Shown: positions 32,549 through 41,966 of the stretch, one piece after another
Layout: the number at the start of each line of letters is the position of its first letter
Position numbering within the stretch: position 1 is the first letter of the stretch
From: CBEUVQ01 sp965546615
Lineage (GTDB): Bacteria; Bacillota; Desulfotomaculia; Desulfotomaculales; Desulfohalotomaculaceae
Direction of reading: 5' to 3'
Assembly: GCA_965546615.1 (NCBI GenBank)
Contig: CBEUVQ010000002.1
Coordinates: 1-64,000 of the forward strand
Length of the DNA stretch: 64,000 bases
Translations under genes and position numbers: made by a program
The notes under the pieces: generated by a model
Seen by the model: only the letters and a program-made list of their open reading frames with translations
What the model was told of the DNA's origin: nothing
Databases searched by the model: none

Positions 32549-34360
32549 TTACTTATCCTTACCAATATTTAATACTGCCATAAATGCTTCTTGGGGTACT
32601 TCGACATTGCCTACCTGCTTCATGCGTTTTTTACCTTCTTTTTGTTTTTCCAGCAGCTTGCGTTTACGAGAGATGTCGCCGCCGTAACATTTGGCCAGCA
32701 CGTCTTTGCGCAGCGCTCTTACAGTCTCCCGGGCAATAATTTTGTTGCCGACAGCGGCTTGAATGGGTATTTCAAAGTGCTGCCGGGGTATTAAACCACG
32801 CAGTTTTTCTACCAATGCCCGTCCCCGGTAGTAAGCCTTATCTTTGTGCACAATACTGGACAGTGCATCAACCGGCTCATTATTGACCAAAATATCCATT
32901 TTTACTAAATTGGTTTCTTGATATCCATGCATTTCATAATCCAGCGAAGCATACCCTTTGGTACGGGTCTTTAACTGATCAAAAAAATCAAAAATAATTT
33001 CCGATAACGGCAGCAGATAGGTGAGCATTACCCGATTAATACCCATATATTCCATATTCTGAGTAATCCCCCGGCGTTCCTGGCACAGCTCCATCACTGC
33101 CCCCACAAACTCTTTCGGCACCATGATGGTAGCTTTGACAAACGGCTCTTCCACATGTTCCATTTTCCCTGTTTCCGGCATTTTCGAGGGGTTTTCTATT
33201 TCCATTACTTCGCCGGTCACTGTATATACCCGGTAAACCACACTGGGTGCGGTGGTAATTATGTTTAATTTATATTCCCGCTCTAACCGCTCTTGGATAA
33301 TTTCCATGTGCAGCAGTCCTAAAAAGCCGCAGCGAAAACCAAACCCTAAGGCATCGGATGTTTCAGGCTCGTAAACCAGCGAGGCATCATTTAAACTAAG
33401 CTTATCCAGCGCATCGCGCAGGTCATCATAATCAACGGTATCTACCGGATACAAGCCGCAGTAAACCATCGGGGTAGCTTTGCGGTAACCGGGCAGCGGT
33501 TGGTCTGCAGAATTGTCGGCATCGGTAATGGTATCGCCGACCCGGCAGTCTTTTACATTCTTAATGCTGGCTGCTAAAAATCCTACTTCGCCGGCTTTAA
33601 GTACATCAGTCGGGGTAAGGGCAGGACGGAAGATACCCACCTCGTTCACTTCAAATTCCGCACCGGTGGCCATCATGCGAATTCGCATTCCCTTTTTCAC
33701 AGTTCCTTCCATCACCCGAAAATACGCTATAACCCCTTTATAAGAGTCGTAGTGAGAATCAAAAATCAGCGCTTTCAGCGGTTTCTCAGGATCACCGGAA
33801 GGCGGTGGAATTTTATTCACAATTTGCTCTAATATTTCTTCCACACCTAAGCCGGTTTTTGCGGAAGCAAGCACCGCTTCAGAGGCATCCAAACCAATAA
33901 CATCTTCGATTTCCTGCGTTACTCTGTCCGGCTCGGCACTGGGCAGATCAACTTTATTGATAACCGGAATGATTTCCAGATCATGTTCCAGCGCCAAGTA
34001 AACATTAGCCAAAGTTTGCGCCTCAATTCCCTGCGAAGCATCAACAACCAAAAGCGCACCCTCGCAGGCCGCCAAGCTGCGGGACACTTCGTAAGTAAAG
34101 TCTACGTGTCCCGGTGTATCAATAATGTTCAGCATGTATTCTTGTCCGTCTTTAGCCTTATAAAGCAAACGCACAGCCTGCAGTTTAATAGTAATACCGC
34201 GTTCCTTCTCCAGCTCCATGGTATCAAGAACTTGTTCTTCCATTTCCCGCTCAGTTAACGCCCCGGTATATTCTAACAAGCGGTCGGCTAAGGTAGATTT
34301 ACCGTGATCAATATGGGCTATAATACAAAAGTTGCGAATCCGGTCTTGACTAATGGGCAT
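32549..34360 (-). CDS. lepA: Elongation factor 4 (LepA)
   Basis: A 603-residue translational GTPase that acts on ribosomes during stress or assembly. G motifs are AHIDHGKST, DTPGHVDF, NKVDLP. The C-terminal domain unique to LepA is present (LSSIVHKDKAYYRGR, AKCYGGDISRKRKLLEKQKEGKKRMK spread over about 520-580). ATG at 34360 follows GGAGG by 8 bases. It has its own promoter and terminator. Confidence 0.98.
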   Translation of the reverse strand: MPISQDRIRNFCIIAHIDHGKSTLADRLLEYTGALTEREMEEQVLDTMELEKERGITIKLQAVRLLYKAKDGQEYMLNIIDTPGHVDFTYEVSRSLAACEGALLVVDASQGIEAQTLANVYLALEHDLEIIPVINKVDLPSAEPDRVTQEIEDVIGLDASEAVLASAKTGLGVEEILEQIVNKIPPPSGDPEKPLKALIFDSHYDSYKGVIAYFRVMEGTVKKGMRIRMMATGAEFEVNEVGIFRPALTPTDVLKAGEVGFLAASIKNVKDCRVGDTITDADNSADQPLPGYRKATPMVYCGLYPVDTVDYDDLRDALDKLSLNDASLVYEPETSDALGFGFRCGFLGLLHMEIIQERLEREYKLNIITTAPSVVYRVYTVTGEVMEIENPSKMPETGKMEHVEEPFVKATIMVPKEFVGAVMELCQERRGITQNMEYMGINRVMLTYLLPLSEIIFDFFDQLKTRTKGYASLDYEMHGYQETNLVKMDILVNNEPVDALSSIVHKDKAYYRGRALVEKLRGLIPRQHFEIPIQAAVGNKIIARETVRALRKDVLAKCYGGDISRKRKLLEKQKEGKKRMKQVGNVEVPQEAFMAVLNIGKDK

Positions 34361-34412
34361 CAAGACTTCCTCCTTTAATCAATCAACAACTATTATTAAG
34401 ACATACCAATTA

Positions 34413-34441
34413 ATTATAGCACCATATTTATCTGCCTTCAA
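34413..34441 (-). promoter_or_regulatory. Promoter of lepA
   Basis: TTGAAG, 17 bases, TATAAT. Confidence 0.78.
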
Positions 34442-34508
34442 CGTCGCTGCAATTTTTCTCACGCTGTCTAAAATATATATTTTAAAGATGACGGTATTAT
34501 CGATAAAA

Positions 34509-34820
34509 TCAGCCGCTTGTAGTTACCGATTTTGAAATGTTTTCAAGCCATGTTTTTGCCTCTGTCAAAGCACCCCTGCATTCCTCTCGGATCGTTTCTG
34601 TATATTGAATTAACCGGTTTAACTGCTCGCGCTTAATTTCTTGCTCGTAACCCAATAAATTGATCTGCCAGCTGTCGTCACTTTCTTTTTTAAACGCAAA
34701 AGCTTTGACAGCGGGATGGCTGCCTAAATCTTGATTAAAGCTCTGCAGCGACATATTCACGCCGACAAAAATAATCACTAAAGCAGCAATAAGCACAAAA
34801 ATATACCTAGGTAATAGCAC
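34509..34820 (-). CDS. Membrane-anchored small protein downstream of spoIIP, unknown function
   Basis: A 103-residue protein: one N-terminal helix (about residues 3-22, YIFVLIAALVIIFVGVNM) and a mainly charged helical remainder with LLGYEQEIKREQLNRL. I do not recognise the family. It follows spoIIP by 60 bases on the same strand and may be co-expressed at engulfment. The GTG at 34820 follows AAAGGAGG by 8 bases and is preferred over an in-frame GTG at 34829. Confidence 0.65.
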   Translation of the reverse strand: MLLPRYIFVLIAALVIIFVGVNMSLQSFNQDLGSHPAVKAFAFKKESDDSWQINLLGYEQEIKREQLNRLIQYTETIREECRGALTEAKTWLENISKSVTTSG

Positions 34821-34880
34821 AAAAAGCACCTCCTTTATAAGGATTTGCTTTTTGAGAAGATTATATGCTTATTTGGCAGG

Positions 34881-35942
34881 TTATGGCTGCAGATCATCCG
34901 CAGTCTGTTCATCCATTATATCCTTCAGATAGGCAGCAGCTGCATCAGCAAACAGTTTGCCGGCTGCTACCGCTTCCTCGGTGCTGTTTTCCACAGCTCC
35001 TATTTCCAGCAGCAGTGCCCCGGTATGATACTGCTGGTGATAGCGGCCTTCTTTTACACGAATGCCCAGTGACAACCCGGGGTACATTTCGTCCATCTTT
35101 TCAACCAGTTTGCGGGCGGTAGCTAAATTTTGTTTCCACTCCGGAAAGGGTGCGCGGGCATCCGAGCCGACGATAATCAGCACCCGGGAAACCGTCCGGC
35201 CGTTAATGGTGGTGATGCAGTCTTCGCGCGGCCGATCATCGCGATGTACATCAAATATTAATTTTAAGTCCTTATTTTTTTCCAATAAGCTCTTAACGGT
35301 TTTTTCCGATTCAATGTACGAAGTATTGTAATTGGCATCATGAACGGTATCAGAGCGCACCACTTTAATTTTATGTTTCTGCTCCAGCTGATTTTGAATT
35401 GCTTCAGCAACTTTTACTACCCCGCCCCTTTTGCCGGTCAAGCGGTCGACGCCGTCGGTTAAGGCATATGTTTCTCCGGTATGGGTGTTATAAATGGCCA
35501 CCAGCGCCGGACCGTCAAGCACTGCAGCCTGCTGCTCCTCCGGTTGGGACATTGGTTTGTCCGCCGGTTCAACGACAGCAGCGGTTTCTTTTGGCGGTTT
35601 TACATCTTTTAATAACGGCATTTGTGATGATAAAACAGCCACAGCAAACTCCGTTTGTTTGGAAGATAAGCCGGTAAGTGCCGGCTGCAAAGCAGACTCA
35701 TTTTTTAGCGCAAAGGGTACAGCTTGGTTAATAATGGCCGCCGGCCCGTTGTCAGCTAAGTCAGCAGCAGCATTAAAAATTTGGCCGGCTGCATGATCCA
35801 TTTTAGCATAGACCATTTGGCGGTAAGGATTACACCATAAAGCAATCAAAACAGTCACCGCTAATACCCGGTAGAGATAAACACGCACTTTTTTTAAAAT
35901 TAATTGACGGCGATAACAGCGTACCGCCCGGCTGTAATTCAT
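34881..35942 (-). CDS. spoIIP: Stage II sporulation protein P (SpoIIP)
   Basis: A 353-residue cell-wall amidase/endopeptidase that drives forespore engulfment with SpoIID and SpoIIM. A membrane anchor (about 24-42) is followed by a disordered linker and the catalytic domain with VAIYNTHTGETY (about 150-161), LIFDVHRDD (about 228-236) and LLLEIGAVENS (about 313-323), which carry the zinc ligands and catalytic glutamate. In many Firmicutes gpr lies immediately upstream; here a holin-like gene occupies that spot. Confidence 0.95.
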   Translation of the reverse strand: MNYSRAVRCYRRQLILKKVRVYLYRVLAVTVLIALWCNPYRQMVYAKMDHAAGQIFNAAADLADNGPAAIINQAVPFALKNESALQPALTGLSSKQTEFAVAVLSSQMPLLKDVKPPKETAAVVEPADKPMSQPEEQQAAVLDGPALVAIYNTHTGETYALTDGVDRLTGKRGGVVKVAEAIQNQLEQKHKIKVVRSDTVHDANYNTSYIESEKTVKSLLEKNKDLKLIFDVHRDDRPREDCITTINGRTVSRVLIIVGSDARAPFPEWKQNLATARKLVEKMDEMYPGLSLGIRVKEGRYHQQYHTGALLLEIGAVENSTEEAVAAGKLFADAAAAYLKDIMDEQTADDLQP

Positions 35943-36017
35943 ATTTCATCCCAGCTTTCTATGTTTGTCCTAAAATATTAATATGCCGGGATATAATTTT
36001 ATTGCTTAAAAATTAAT

Positions 36018-36045
36018 AAACCCCTGCTGTATTGAGCAAGGGCTT
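36018..36045 (-). terminator. Terminator after holin-like gene
   Basis: AAGCCCTTGCT/AGCAGGGGTTT, an 11-bp stem with G-U pairs and a 6-base loop, followed by TTATTAATTTTT. Confidence 0.6.
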
Positions 36046-36064
36046 ATAATTAAAATGGTAACTG

Positions 36065-36397
36065 TCAGCGCACCATAGTCGGTACAACGGCATCGATAAG
36101 TCCAATGATAAAAGCAGAAATCAGTGCTCCCAAAATGCTTACGTTAAGTAGGTTAGGAATAATAAACTGCGCTAAGTAAATAACTACGGCGGCAGTTACA
36201 AAGCCTACTATGCCGCGGCGCTGAGGTGATACTTTGTCGCCGAGTAAACTTTCGGCAATGTAACCCAACACTGCAATAACGACTGCAGCAATAAGTGCTC
36301 CGGTAAAACCTCCGCTAACAACAAAACCTGGCGAAAGCCAGCTTACTGCTAATAAAACCAATGCGGAAACGACAAATCTAACAATTAATCCGATCAA
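36065..36397 (-). CDS. Phage-holin-4-like (Mprv superfamily) membrane protein
   Basis: A 110-residue protein with four hydrophobic helices (about 2-22, 30-48, 62-82, 88-107) rich in Val/Ala/Ile and glycine. It fits the phage_holin_4_2 family, a chromosomal group unrelated to actual phage lysis in most genomes. No phage genes surround it. It sits between spoIIP and the divergent rpsT, and its expression stage is unknown. Confidence 0.8.
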   Translation of the reverse strand: MIGLIVRFVVSALVLLAVSWLSPGFVVSGGFTGALIAAVVIAVLGYIAESLLGDKVSPQRRGIVGFVTAAVVIYLAQFIIPNLLNVSILGALISAFIIGLIDAVVPTMVR

Positions 36398-36467
36398 CTT
36401 TTTGTCACCCCCTTAAAAAATCTATATTTAGAATTGACCAGATTAGGGAATGATATACCTTAAGTTC

Positions 36468-36496
36468 TTGCATTTTTCTGTGGGGCGTGGTAAAAT
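36468..36496 (+). promoter_or_regulatory. Promoter of rpsT
   Basis: TTGCAT, 17 bases, TAAAAT, 26 bases before the chosen start. Confidence 0.7.
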
Positions 36497-36522
36497 TGTG
36501 CACGTTGGGGAGGTGAATGGAA

Positions 36523-36789
36523 TTGCCTAACATCAAATCCGCGGCCAAAAGGGTACTTGTAACCCGCAAACGCACACTGCGTAATGCGCGCATTAAGTCC
36601 TCATTACGCACAACTATTCGTCGGTTTGAAGAGGCTCTGGCTTCGGCTAACGTTGATAACGCCAAGTTAGCTCTGAATAAGGCTTTAAGAGCGCTGGACA
36701 AAGCCGTAACCAAGGGCGTTATACATAAAAATACAGCAGCCCGTAAAAAGTCTCGCTTAACCAAGCGTTTCAACCGTTTTGCAAGCTAA
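36523..36789 (+). CDS. rpsT: Ribosomal protein bS20
   Basis: An 88-residue basic helical protein of the small subunit. The TTG start at 36523 gives the canonical N terminus PNIKSAAKRV and lies 9 bases after GGGGAGG; an ATG at 36517 only 3 bases from that site is less likely. It is the only plus-strand gene between 6 and 50 kb, lying divergently to the holin-like gene and convergently to holA. Confidence 0.96.
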   Translation: MPNIKSAAKRVLVTRKRTLRNARIKSSLRTTIRRFEEALASANVDNAKLALNKALRALDKAVTKGVIHKNTAARKKSRLTKRFNRFAS

Positions 36790-36810
36790 ATTTAAAGCCG
36801 ATATTAAAAG

Positions 36811-36836
36811 ACACCCAAAGTATGGGTGTTTTTTTG
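36811..36836 (+). terminator. Terminator of rpsT
   Basis: ACACCC/GGGTGT stem with a 7-base loop followed by TTTTTTT. Confidence 0.85.
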
Positions 36837-36901
36837 TTTGTGCGCTGTTTTTAACTTCTTCATATTATTACAAAATACAACCAAGCCGTTGTAATTATTC
36901 T

Positions 36902-37912
36902 CTACAAACTGAGAAGCAGCGTTTCAATGCCGGGGTAAAATTCTTGGCGCCCGGTCTTTATATCAGCATCCAGCTGAGCTAAGTCGGTAATGGCATTGAT
37001 TAACTGCAGACGGCTGAAGTTTTTACATACCTTCAAAGCATTTTGCACCGGATACGGTTTTTCATTAATAATGCGCGCAATTTCAGCGGCGTTTAACGGG
37101 CGCTTAGACAGTTCTTTAACCTGCAGCATTAAACGAAATTGACGGGCAATCATGGTAATAATTACCTGAGCCTTTTCGTTATTGGCCAGCAGTTCTTGAA
37201 TGCCGGTTAACGCCTTGGCATATTGGCATCTGCCAATGGCATCCGTCACATCAAAAATCCGATACTCTACCGAACGATAAACCACTTGTTTAACATCCGC
37301 TTCAGTAATTGTTTCCCGACTGCCTACATAGGTAATCAGTTTTTGCCATTCCGGCACCAAGCCGGTCAAACCTGTCGCTGTACCGGAAATCAGCATCTCG
37401 CGGGCCGGTTTGTCCATCTTTTTACCTAACTTCTTCATCTGCAGATCCAGCCATTTCTCCAATTCAGCAGGTTTTAGTTTGACAAACTCTACCGCTTCTC
37501 CGGCTTTAGCCGCTGCTTTGTAAATCTTTTTCCGTTTATCAACGGTATTATGCACGTTAAAGATTAAACAGGTAGTAGTTAACGGATCAGCCAAATATTC
37601 AAGCAGCACTTTTTGGTCATCGGCTTTGTCACTTCTACCTTTGATGTTAGAAAACCACGGCGGGTTTTTCACCAACACCAACCTGCGCTCCGCCATAAAC
37701 GGAGGAGTACTGGCCATATGTACTACAACCCCGGGATCAGCAGTTTCCCCGTCTATAACATCAATATTAAAATCCGCTCCCTGCGGAAGCAGTGCTTTTT
37801 TAAAATGTTCAATGATGCTTTCTCTAAGATATACTTCATCGCCAAAAAAAAGATACACCGGCGAAACTACTCCTCTTTTCAGGCTGTTTAATAATTTCTC
37901 GTAATAGCGCAT
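36902..37912 (-). CDS. holA: DNA polymerase III subunit delta
   Basis: A 336-residue clamp-loader subunit that opens the sliding clamp. The N terminus VYLFFGDEVYLRESI is the degenerate P-loop domain of delta; LVLVKNPPWF and the helical C-terminal collar (LSKRPLNAAEIARII) follow. It lies directly after comEC, a conserved pair in Firmicutes. Confidence 0.94.
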   Translation of the reverse strand: MRYYEKLLNSLKRGVVSPVYLFFGDEVYLRESIIEHFKKALLPQGADFNIDVIDGETADPGVVVHMASTPPFMAERRLVLVKNPPWFSNIKGRSDKADDQKVLLEYLADPLTTTCLIFNVHNTVDKRKKIYKAAAKAGEAVEFVKLKPAELEKWLDLQMKKLGKKMDKPAREMLISGTATGLTGLVPEWQKLITYVGSRETITEADVKQVVYRSVEYRIFDVTDAIGRCQYAKALTGIQELLANNEKAQVIITMIARQFRLMLQVKELSKRPLNAAEIARIINEKPYPVQNALKVCKNFSRLQLINAITDLAQLDADIKTGRQEFYPGIETLLLSL

Positions 37913-37945
37913 TGCTTTACTCTCCCAATATTTTTCTTCCTCTTA

Positions 37946-40324
37946 TTATCTTGCACCTGCTCTGCCGGTGTCAACCCATACCGACATCCCGTCAGTACTG
38001 ACCACCACCGCCCCGTCTTGATCGGTGCGGTAAACGCGGGCATCCATTTGCTGCAGTAAATCAATCACTGCTTGAGCAGGATGGCCAAAACGGTTATGCC
38101 TGCCAACAGAAATCACCGCTACCTTTGGGTCGACAGCTTGAAAAAATTCCGCTGCCAAATTGCCGCTGCCGTGGTGAGGTACTTTCAACACATCAGCTTT
38201 TAAATCCAATTTTTGCTGAACCAATGCCTGCTGCTGCTCCTTTTCAATATCTCCGGTAAATAAAAAGCTGCGCTCGCAATAACTAATTTTTACCACCAGC
38301 GAGCAGTCGTTCAAGTCAGCGGGCGGTATTTCCGCAGGTGCGAGAATTTTAATTTCTATCTGATCATCCAGTTTTAAAAAATCGCCGGCTCGAGCCTGTT
38401 TTACAGGAATACCGCGCCGATGCAGTTCGTCAAGCAGCTGTTTATACTCCTGATCGGGCTTTTCACCGCTGTCCCGATTGGCATCTACCGGACTAACCAG
38501 CGCCAGTTTTACCGGCAGCCGATTGATTACAGCACCTGCACCTCCGGCATGATCTTCGTGTGGATGACTGAGCAGCAGCACATCTAAACTGTTAATTCCC
38601 AAACGCTGCAGGTAAGGCAGCACAACTTGGCTTCCCGCTCCGCTGCCTTTTTGAAACTCACCGCTCCACCCGCCGGTGTCAATCAGCATGCTGCGGCCGT
38701 TCGGCGTTTGCACCAAAGCAGCATCACCTTGACCGACATCAATGAAATGCACCGTCAGCTTCGACTGTTTGTCCGCAAACTGCCAAGCTAACAGCACTGC
38801 CGCCAACAGCCCAGAAATCAGCAGCAGACAAGGCAGTTTAACTTTAATCGGTTTAAATGAAAAATAATTTATTTTAGGCAGCAGTCCTAAAAGCAAATAG
38901 TAAGCAGCTGCCAGCAGCCAAGGCGGTGATGGCAGAAAAACTGAAGAATGAGGTAACGACGCCAAACTGTGTACCAACCACAACAGCAAATCAATTAACG
39001 CCGCAGCAGAAACATTAATAACTTCCGCTGCCGGCGAAAAGATTAATCCCGCCAACAGACCTAAGGCACTGAACAGCATCACTGCTGTAATCAGCGGCGC
39101 AGCAATAATATTGGCAGCTATACCTACCAATGAAATCATATTAAAATGATAGCAAACCAAAGGAGCGGCCGTTAACTCGGCCACCACCGGAACAACTAAC
39201 GCTAAGCGCACCGCCCGCGGAAAGCGGGAAAGCATTTTTTCTGCCGGCGGAGTGAGATAAAGAATTCCCCAGGTTACTGCAAAAGAAAGTTGAAAGCCCG
39301 GCTCCCACAAAGACCACGGCCTAAACAGCAAAATAACCGCTGCCGCCAAAGCCATTGCTGTCGGCCAATCCCGCTCGCGTCCCAGCCGTTTGGCCCACAG
39401 CGCTGTTATACCCATAACAGCGGCCCGAATGACTGCCGGACCCATACCGGTCATTACAGCGTAAAAAAACAATATCAGCGAGCCTAACGGCGCCTCATAA
39501 GCCAACGGCAGGCGTACTAACCGGGCCAAACCCAAAAAAGCCGCCAGCACCAAGCCGACATGAAAGCCGGAAACTGATAAAACATGCACTAAACTGGTAA
39601 TTTGAAAATCGGTATCTACTTGCTCGGGAATCATTCCCCGGGCACCGAACAACATTCCTTCAACCAGTGCTGCATGCTCTGTCGGCAGGCTTCGATAGAT
39701 GGCGGCAGAAAGATATTCTTTAGCGCTAAAGGCAATTTTCTGCAAACCGGTATGCGGACTGACACCAATCTTTTGGATGTGCTGCTGCTGAACGTGCATT
39801 ATTACGTGAATACCGTGTCGAGCCAAATATTTGCGATAGTCAAACTGTCCGGGGTTGCCCGGACTTTCTGCACCGGTCAGCTTGCCGGTAACCTTAATGA
39901 CGTCGCCGTAAGCATAAATGTTTTTTGCTTCGTAAACGGTAATGCGCACCAGCCCTTGGGTTGGCAGCGTTTTTCCCTGAACTTCTATTTGGCGCGCCTG
40001 CAGCAGATAAAACACTTTACCCGGTCGCACATCAGGTTCGGCAGCCAATTCACCCGTTATCGTTACTTTTTCACCTTGATACTGCACCAGCGGTGTGTCA
40101 CTGCCGGCATTGTATAAGCCAATTACCGTTAAGCCGAAAGTTAAAAAAGTAAGAGCCATTACACGCCCGGCATAATATCTATCAGTCAGATAACACCAAC
40201 CCGCCAACGCCAGCAGGACGATTGACAGAAACAGCAGCACACCTGTCGGCAGCGGTGCAAACGAACCAAAGTATATACCGGCAATAAACACCAGGCAGAA
40301 TTCCAAAAGCGGCCTGGACAACAT
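37946..40324 (-). CDS. comEC: DNA internalisation channel ComEC/Rec2
   Basis: A 792-residue polytopic protein that passes single-stranded DNA into the cell during transformation. It has an N-terminal OB-like domain between two sets of helices, the competence core (VHVLSVSGFHVGLV about residue 255; GMGPAVIRAAVMGI), and a C-terminal metallo-beta-lactamase domain with DVGQGDAALVQTP, LLSHPHEDHAGGAG and KVPHHGSGN. ATG at 40324 follows AAAGGAGCG. It is intact and full-length, and comEA is encoded two genes upstream, so the uptake core is complete; pilus genes are not in the window. Confidence 0.96.
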   Translation of the reverse strand: MLSRPLLEFCLVFIAGIYFGSFAPLPTGVLLFLSIVLLALAGWCYLTDRYYAGRVMALTFLTFGLTVIGLYNAGSDTPLVQYQGEKVTITGELAAEPDVRPGKVFYLLQARQIEVQGKTLPTQGLVRITVYEAKNIYAYGDVIKVTGKLTGAESPGNPGQFDYRKYLARHGIHVIMHVQQQHIQKIGVSPHTGLQKIAFSAKEYLSAAIYRSLPTEHAALVEGMLFGARGMIPEQVDTDFQITSLVHVLSVSGFHVGLVLAAFLGLARLVRLPLAYEAPLGSLILFFYAVMTGMGPAVIRAAVMGITALWAKRLGRERDWPTAMALAAAVILLFRPWSLWEPGFQLSFAVTWGILYLTPPAEKMLSRFPRAVRLALVVPVVAELTAAPLVCYHFNMISLVGIAANIIAAPLITAVMLFSALGLLAGLIFSPAAEVINVSAAALIDLLLWLVHSLASLPHSSVFLPSPPWLLAAAYYLLLGLLPKINYFSFKPIKVKLPCLLLISGLLAAVLLAWQFADKQSKLTVHFIDVGQGDAALVQTPNGRSMLIDTGGWSGEFQKGSGAGSQVVLPYLQRLGINSLDVLLLSHPHEDHAGGAGAVINRLPVKLALVSPVDANRDSGEKPDQEYKQLLDELHRRGIPVKQARAGDFLKLDDQIEIKILAPAEIPPADLNDCSLVVKISYCERSFLFTGDIEKEQQQALVQQKLDLKADVLKVPHHGSGNLAAEFFQAVDPKVAVISVGRHNRFGHPAQAVIDLLQQMDARVYRTDQDGAVVVSTDGMSVWVDTGRAGAR

Positions 40325-40491
40325 AATCGCTCCTTTATCAGAGATGTACCCGTCAAGACTTTTAGACGGAAGCAAACTTTTTCTCCGGCTTAGGGCAAAA
40401 GTTTTTGTAAAAACACCTCGACATGGATGTTTTTCATTTTCAACCTACCAACTTTCTGCTGCTCAACAAAAAAACCCGAGGGTTACTCGGG

Positions 40492-41199
40492 TTACGCCAG
40501 ATATTCTTTCCTGGCTGCTAAAACTTTTCTGACATAATTCTGTGTTTCGGCGTACGGTGGTACCCCCTTGTATTTATCCACAGCACCGGGGCCGGCATTG
40601 TATGCCGCTAAGGCCAAAGCTTCATTTCCTCGGTAACGGTTTAACATATCTTTCAGATACTTAATACCGCCGGTGAGATTTTGCACCGGGTCAAAGGGGT
40701 CCTGCACCCCTAAAGCGGCAGCCGTTCCCGGCATTAACTGCATTAAGCCCATCGCTCCGGCAGCCGAAACAGCATGGGGATTAAAGCTGCTCTCACACTT
40801 AATCACTGCTTTCACCAATGCCGAGTCTACGCCCGCTTGGCGTGCCAGTTTGTTAATTAGGCCGTCCAATTCGCCGGAAGCGGATTGTTTGCTGCGGTTA
40901 TAAGCAGAAGCAGCTTGTACGGTATTTACTGCAGGTGAGCTGTTCACAGCAGATATCCTTCCGGGATTGCCGCCGGCCATCAACGCCGCTGCCAGTGCTG
41001 CTTGAGCAAGAGTGTCATTAGATTTTGTACTTTGAAGATCAACTGCTTTATCATCTTTTTTAACCGCAGATGACAGCGCCTCTGCCAAAAGCAGCGGAAA
41101 AACATTGTTGACTGCACTGAAGCTGCTGTTTCGGTTAAATGATGAGCTTGCTTGAGATGCCTCAAGAGATAACAAACCTGCCACCAGTGAAAAGTCCAT
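40492..41199 (-). CDS. Lytic transglycosylase (SLT domain), no signal peptide
   Basis: A 235-residue protein. The first 115 residues are low-complexity Ser/Ala/Asn, and the C-terminal half is a SLT domain with catalytic glutamate in CESSFNPHAVS, then GAMGLMQLMPGTA, NLTGGIKYL and ALAAYNAGPGAV. It cleaves peptidoglycan to anhydromuropeptides. There is no evident signal peptide, as in the soluble CwlQ/YjbJ type, so export is unexplained. The ATG at 41199 has GGCGGGTGA upstream. It lies between comEA and comEC and could open the wall for DNA uptake; this is inference. Confidence 0.88.
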   Translation of the reverse strand: MDFSLVAGLLSLEASQASSSFNRNSSFSAVNNVFPLLLAEALSSAVKKDDKAVDLQSTKSNDTLAQAALAAALMAGGNPGRISAVNSSPAVNTVQAASAYNRSKQSASGELDGLINKLARQAGVDSALVKAVIKCESSFNPHAVSAAGAMGLMQLMPGTAAALGVQDPFDPVQNLTGGIKYLKDMLNRYRGNEALALAAYNAGPGAVDKYKGVPPYAETQNYVRKVLAARKEYLA

Positions 41200-41292
41200 G
41201 CTTTCACCCGCCTTTAAAAACGGTTTTGCAGCACACAACAAAGTTGGCTGCTGCACTTTCAAAATTCCATCCCTGTTTAATTTGCGCAGCAT

Positions 41293-41895
41293 TTAGTAAA
41301 TTGTTATTAAATCTTCAACATCGGCAAATTTTTTATCTCCGATGCCGGGTACTTCTTTGAGTTCTTCCAAAGACTTAAACCCGCCGTTTGCTTCACGGTA
41401 TTGAATGATCCGTTCAGCTAATGCCGGGCCGATACCGGGAAGTGTGTCTAACTGATCTGCCCCGGCGGTGTTGATATTGACTTTGCCATTTGATGCACCG
41501 AAAGGTTGAAGCGGTCGGGTCGACAGCTGACCTATCCCCAGTTCAGGAAGCATTTCCTGCGGGATTGCCTCCGGCACAACAATTTGTTTACCGTCTTCTA
41601 ACGGAGCAGCAAGATTAATTCGGCTTAAATCTGCCTCCGGCTTGGGCACTGCTTGCTCAACTGCGTCGATTACCCGCGCGCCGGCCTTCATTCGATATAC
41701 TCCGGGTTTTTCCACCGCCCCGATGACATGCACTACCTGCTCAGCTGAGGCTGCTTGTTCATCGTCCTCCGATTGGACAAGCAGCGGCTGATTATCTGTC
41801 AATTTATACTGAGCATAGCGATAACCGCCCCAAAATACAAGAGCAGTCAAAACAATCAAGATTATCAATTGTTCTCGGCGACCGATTTGAAACAC
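41293..41895 (-). CDS. comEA: Competence DNA-binding protein ComEA
   Basis: A 200-residue membrane-anchored DNA receptor. One helix at about 10-28, an SLBB domain with HVIGAVEKPGVYRM (about 54-67), and a C-terminal helix-hairpin-helix pair (VNINTAGADQLDTLPGIG and LEELKEVPGIGDKKF). It hands double-stranded DNA to ComEC. GTG start after GGAAGGTG. The stop abuts the extended 5' region of the transglycosylase gene. Confidence 0.95.
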   Translation of the reverse strand: MFQIGRREQLIILIVLTALVFWGGYRYAQYKLTDNQPLLVQSEDDEQAASAEQVVHVIGAVEKPGVYRMKAGARVIDAVEQAVPKPEADLSRINLAAPLEDGKQIVVPEAIPQEMLPELGIGQLSTRPLQPFGASNGKVNINTAGADQLDTLPGIGPALAERIIQYREANGGFKSLEELKEVPGIGDKKFADVEDLITIY

Positions 41896-41966
41896 CGTTA
41901 AGCACCTTCCGAAAAATGATAACCTGACATTTTAAGTTGTATTCTAGACTGCCCCGACATTTTCCT

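Noticed and set aside
36065..36397. Prophage, suggested by a holin-like protein
   Set aside because: No integrase, terminase, capsid or lysin genes are nearby; chromosomal holin-4-like proteins are common in Firmicutes.
41200..41292. Longer N terminus for the lytic transglycosylase (start at 41292)
   Set aside because: The extra 31 codons have no Shine-Dalgarno because they abut the comEA stop; the internal ATG at 41199 has GGCGGGTGA upstream.
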